Shown here: one piece after another, positions 60,998-64,000 of the stretch | How the letters are laid out: each line of letters begins with the position of its first letter | How positions within the stretch are numbered: position 1 is the stretch's first letter | Assembly: GCA_030141605.1 (NCBI GenBank) | Contig: JAQGDQ010000043.1 | Location: 825,501-889,500, forward strand | DNA from: Tubiluchus corallicola | Lineage: Eukaryota > Priapulida > Priapulimorpha > Priapulimorphida > Tubiluchidae | Direction: 5' to 3' | DNA: 64,000 nt | Translations under genes and position numbers: made by a program | Notes under the pieces: model-generated | The model's database searches: none | What the model was told of the DNA's origin: nothing | What the model saw: the letters and a program-made list of their open reading frames with translations, nothing else

Positions 60998-63357
60998 ATA
61001 ATATTTGCCATCATTTCTTATGCATAAATGCTACAATTTAGCTTACACATGATTGTATAGTTAACTAGCTACACTGTGTGCTTGGTGAAATTACTTAATT
61101 TAAAAATTTGTTAACCATTTCTTACTGAATCCTCTATAGAAATGGATCAGCGATTGAATTAACGATGAACCTATGTTGTCTGTAAAAAGTTTTGTAACAT
61201 CGTATAACATGTGACTTGCTGTTTAACTCTCACAACATCAGTAAGTTCTGTGAAAAATTAGATTATAATATCCTTCCATTTTTACTTTGATAAAATTGTA
61301 TCTGAAACAAAGGAGGGAATTGTGCATCTGAGTGATCTGACGATTCAAATCCAAACTTTGAAGGTATCAATCTAAATGTTGTTTAATTTTTTGTTATGTA
61401 TATACTGAATACATTTTATTCTGATTTTATGTGTTTTAATGCTTTGTTTGTACATTGTTTGTTAAGAAAAGTAATTATTGAGTAAACATGCTCATATTGC
61501 ATGACTTATTTAAAATTGCAAATACAGTACCTCAACTAATAACACCTATTTTGGTTTGTTGTAATCTTTCCTTTGTAACACGTATTTCTCAAGATATCGT
61601 AACAATGCAGGATATCAAATACATTTGTCTCAAAGCAGTAAAATTAAAATAGACACATTATAGCTAATTTATATTTTTAAAATTTTAATATGTTGCTATT
61701 GCAATTAATTTTTCTATAATACTATTTTTGGATAATATGAGTAACTGTAAAACCAGTCAATGTAGTACAGTTAGTTGGACGCTCTTTGAAATCACACTTT
61801 CAGATCTGTATAATTTATGTTAGACAATCGTCATCAAATTAATTGCTCATATTCCAATGAACATATTTTCATCGATTTTGTAATTATACTTATTAGTTGT
61901 AAACATTACTCGTTTATTAACATTTCAAAAGCAAAACATTTTGATTGCAGTTAAAGCTGAAGTTCAAGTTGCAGTGAAACAGTAAAAAATTTAAATGAAT
62001 ATTTGTACTTTGGTTCTACAGCTTTGACAAAGAGACGTGACATCCCAAAACAGTGGATTCAAAGAAATGGTTTTCAAGTGAATTGCTGTGATGCGCTCAT
62101 AACTTTATAACATAGCAAGCATAATATATAAAATGTCAGTGATGGTGCCAGCTGTGTGAATTGGTTCAATTTGGCTGGGTAATTTCAGAATTCATGTGCA
62201 GTAGAACAAAATTATGTTACAAGACAAATGTTTGTAAACATGCATTTGAATCGATATAATGATTTTAAAGCATTTTTGATCCTACTCTGAGACATGCCAT
62301 CTCCAGATTATGTTTAATGTTGGTAGATGAGCATGTAATATACGCCAACTTGTCATTACATAATTTCATTGGGTGATGGTGAGTAATGTACCTGCTCTAC
62401 GTGAGTGGTGTGTGGCTGCCGTGGGTTTGGTATTTGCTCTAGAAAGTATCATTCATACACCTTGGTTGGTTATCTCATAGAGGGAGGGTTTATACACATC
62501 TGGACATGTCTGAGATGCTCCTGCTAGTGATAATAAGCCAATCTCCCATTCTGGCTACAAACACCTCATTGAGTAGAGCCTGCCAATCAGTCCCGGTTAC
62601 CACTGATTTCTGTTTGCTGGCTTTGAGGACTGATGACATTTTGCTCTATGTTCAAATGGGTTAAAATGTTATGAGTATGTGCAGTTGCCACTCAGTTCAT
62701 TACTAATCAGGCACATGTAGTTGTTGATTACCTGCACCGCTAATTACAGCGCATTAAAATGTGTTTGCACTGTATGCATATCTGTTTACCATTAACAACT
62801 TACCTCATCAAATATTGTGTTATAAAAATCAAAACTTCTGAAATATTTTAGATTTTTCTCTCTCTTATGTGCACTTAACACTTTAAATGCTATACACAGC
62901 CATACCAGGAAGGTACATAAAACAATACAACACTAACTACATCGGCATACAAAAATATCTTGATTTATTTATGTTTAAATCATAATCTTATACCATTGTG
63001 CATTTTATATACATTTTCATTAAATCATTTTAAGTGAAACAATCATTAATGTGTGACAAAAATATAAAATGAGAGAAAATGTGTTGGAGTCTGCATTGCA
63101 AAAAAAACTACACAATATGTGAACACATAATTAGTTATTTTCGTGTACTGTAGACTCACTATAAAACTGGTTGCTGTTTGTATACTCTGTCACTCTGAAG
63201 AATGAAGACACAGTTAGTCTTTGCAGTTGAAACATTTGATTTGTTTTTAGTATTTTATATTTTAAAGTTTTTAACAAAAATTGTTTCTTTTAATAATTAC
63301 ACTGGTTTGCTATTTTTAACATCAACATTGTAAAACATTTAAAACTGCAAGCTTAAC

Positions 63358-63363
63358 TTTATT
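63358..63363 (-). terminator. Poly(A) signal for the right-edge gene
   Basis: A canonical AATAAA on the minus strand lies about 53 bases past the TGA of the right-edge gene, a normal distance for a short 3' UTR. Confidence 0.5.
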
Positions 63364-63415
63364 TGCAGATTACTATCATACGTCCACTAGATTCTGTATA
63401 AGTTATTTAATTTTG

Positions 63416-63888
63416 TCATGAACGAAACTTTTTAAACAATGGGTGTTTGTGCTGTGATTGTTTACTGCTAGTCTTGTTGGTCTTGTACTCTACATAAACT
63501 GCATCATCAGCACCTGACATGGAACTCATGCTGCCTACGCGACGTACGATCTGAAATAAGAATTGACGCCTATTCGCAAATTCTGTAAAATTACACCAAC
63601 ACAAAAATTCCGATTAGCAATATCAGATCAATAAAACTGAGCACATAGCAAACAATACAACATAATTAAAGACCACGAAATTTAGTAGCCGATTGTTGCT
63701 ACATCTTTTAATAAGGCAAAATTTGGTTTTTTGTTTTTTAATTTATTTACCTGTGGTGTAGAACGGCCACTGCTAGGTTCTACAAGCTCTCCCACTAACC
63801 TCTCTTCATCTGCATCAGTGTCACTAGCAGCAAGAACTTTCTGCAACAGCTGTGCTTGTTCCTCTTTGGTAGCATAGGCCAAATCATC
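63416..63888 (-). CDS. Last two coding exons of an unidentified gene
   Basis: Exons 63888-63751 (46 codons) and 63550-63416 (44 codons plus TGA) have good acceptors (TTTACGTAG, TTATTTCAG) and a GTAAAT donor, and join in phase 0. The peptide begins [19 protein letters not shown] (helical, acidic), passes through [20 protein letters not shown] and [20 protein letters not shown], and ends [11 protein letters not shown]. The tail looks soluble and phosphorylatable (Ser-rich, basic surroundings). The gene enters from the right edge, so its body and identity are outside the window. It converges on RNF185 tail to tail. Confidence 0.75.
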
Positions 63889-64000
63889 CTACGTAAAAAA
63901 AGGGTATCACACATAGATCCATAAAGGAAATATGTGAATAAACACAAGTCAGGGAAAAAAGAAAAATGATCACCATAATATTTGGTTAACAAGTCAAACA

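Larger units (their letters stand above)
60002..63415. other. Tail-to-tail intergenic region, RNF185 and right-edge gene
   Basis: Holds the RNF185 3' UTR and a pogo-like MITE at 60479-60997. The remainder is AT-rich. A slightly GC-richer stretch at 62380-62650 shows no open frame or repeat signature I can name. Confidence 0.5.

Overview
This is a eukaryotic, almost certainly animal (invertebrate), genomic window. It is AT-rich. Its genes are split into short exons with GT-AG introns and separated by long introns full of DNA-transposon and non-LTR retrotransposon debris. The encoded proteins match metazoan families (BLTP3/UHRF1BP1/SHIP164, SSBP1, RNF185). The phylum cannot be fixed from the sequence; a marine invertebrate such as a cnidarian or sponge is only a guess.

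Layout, left to right. (1) 624-29902, minus strand: the first nine coding exons (350 codons) of a BLTP3-type bridge-like lipid-transfer protein. The gene runs off the left edge. Exon order and every splice phase are consistent, and exon 3 is a 39-nt microexon lying between introns of about 13.7 and 4.3 kb. The introns hold tRNA-derived SINEs, a 101-bp Harbinger-like MITE, a hAT element with TTF-finger transposase remains and a perfect 8-bp target duplication (22984-24440), a second hAT MITE (25024-25753), a CAAGGCTG-ended element with 67-bp tandem repeats (17586-18749), and LINE relics. (2) 35506-40478, plus strand: a complete mitochondrial SSBP1 gene in six coding exons, divergent from BLTP3. 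Just upstream, in its presumed 5'-UTR intron, lies an antisense, mutation-riddled non-LTR retrotransposon (about 32111-35140). SSBP1 is flanked by two inverted copies of one long-TIR DNA element (30725-31545 and 42576-43524), and a Tigger/pogo-like MITE with TA duplications sits in its second intron. (3) 49303-52578, minus strand: a small single-pass membrane protein with an eight-cysteine ectodomain resembling a BCMA-type TNF-receptor module, with a phase-compatible orphan terminal exon that could give a soluble isoform. Two weaker minus-strand exon candidates lie at 44883-44946 and 47730-47877. (4) 57484-60001, plus strand: a complete RNF185-type ER-membrane RING E3 ligase in four exons. (5) 63416-63888, minus strand: the last two coding exons of an unidentified gene, convergent with RNF185.

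The genes belong to unrelated cell-biological processes: lipid transport, mitochondrial DNA maintenance, cell-surface signalling (tentative) and ER-associated degradation. There is no sign of an operon or functional cluster. No CRISPR array, intact tRNA or rRNA was seen. The less ordinary content is the BLTP3 microexon architecture, the inverted element pair around SSBP1, and the BCMA-like receptor with alternative ends.
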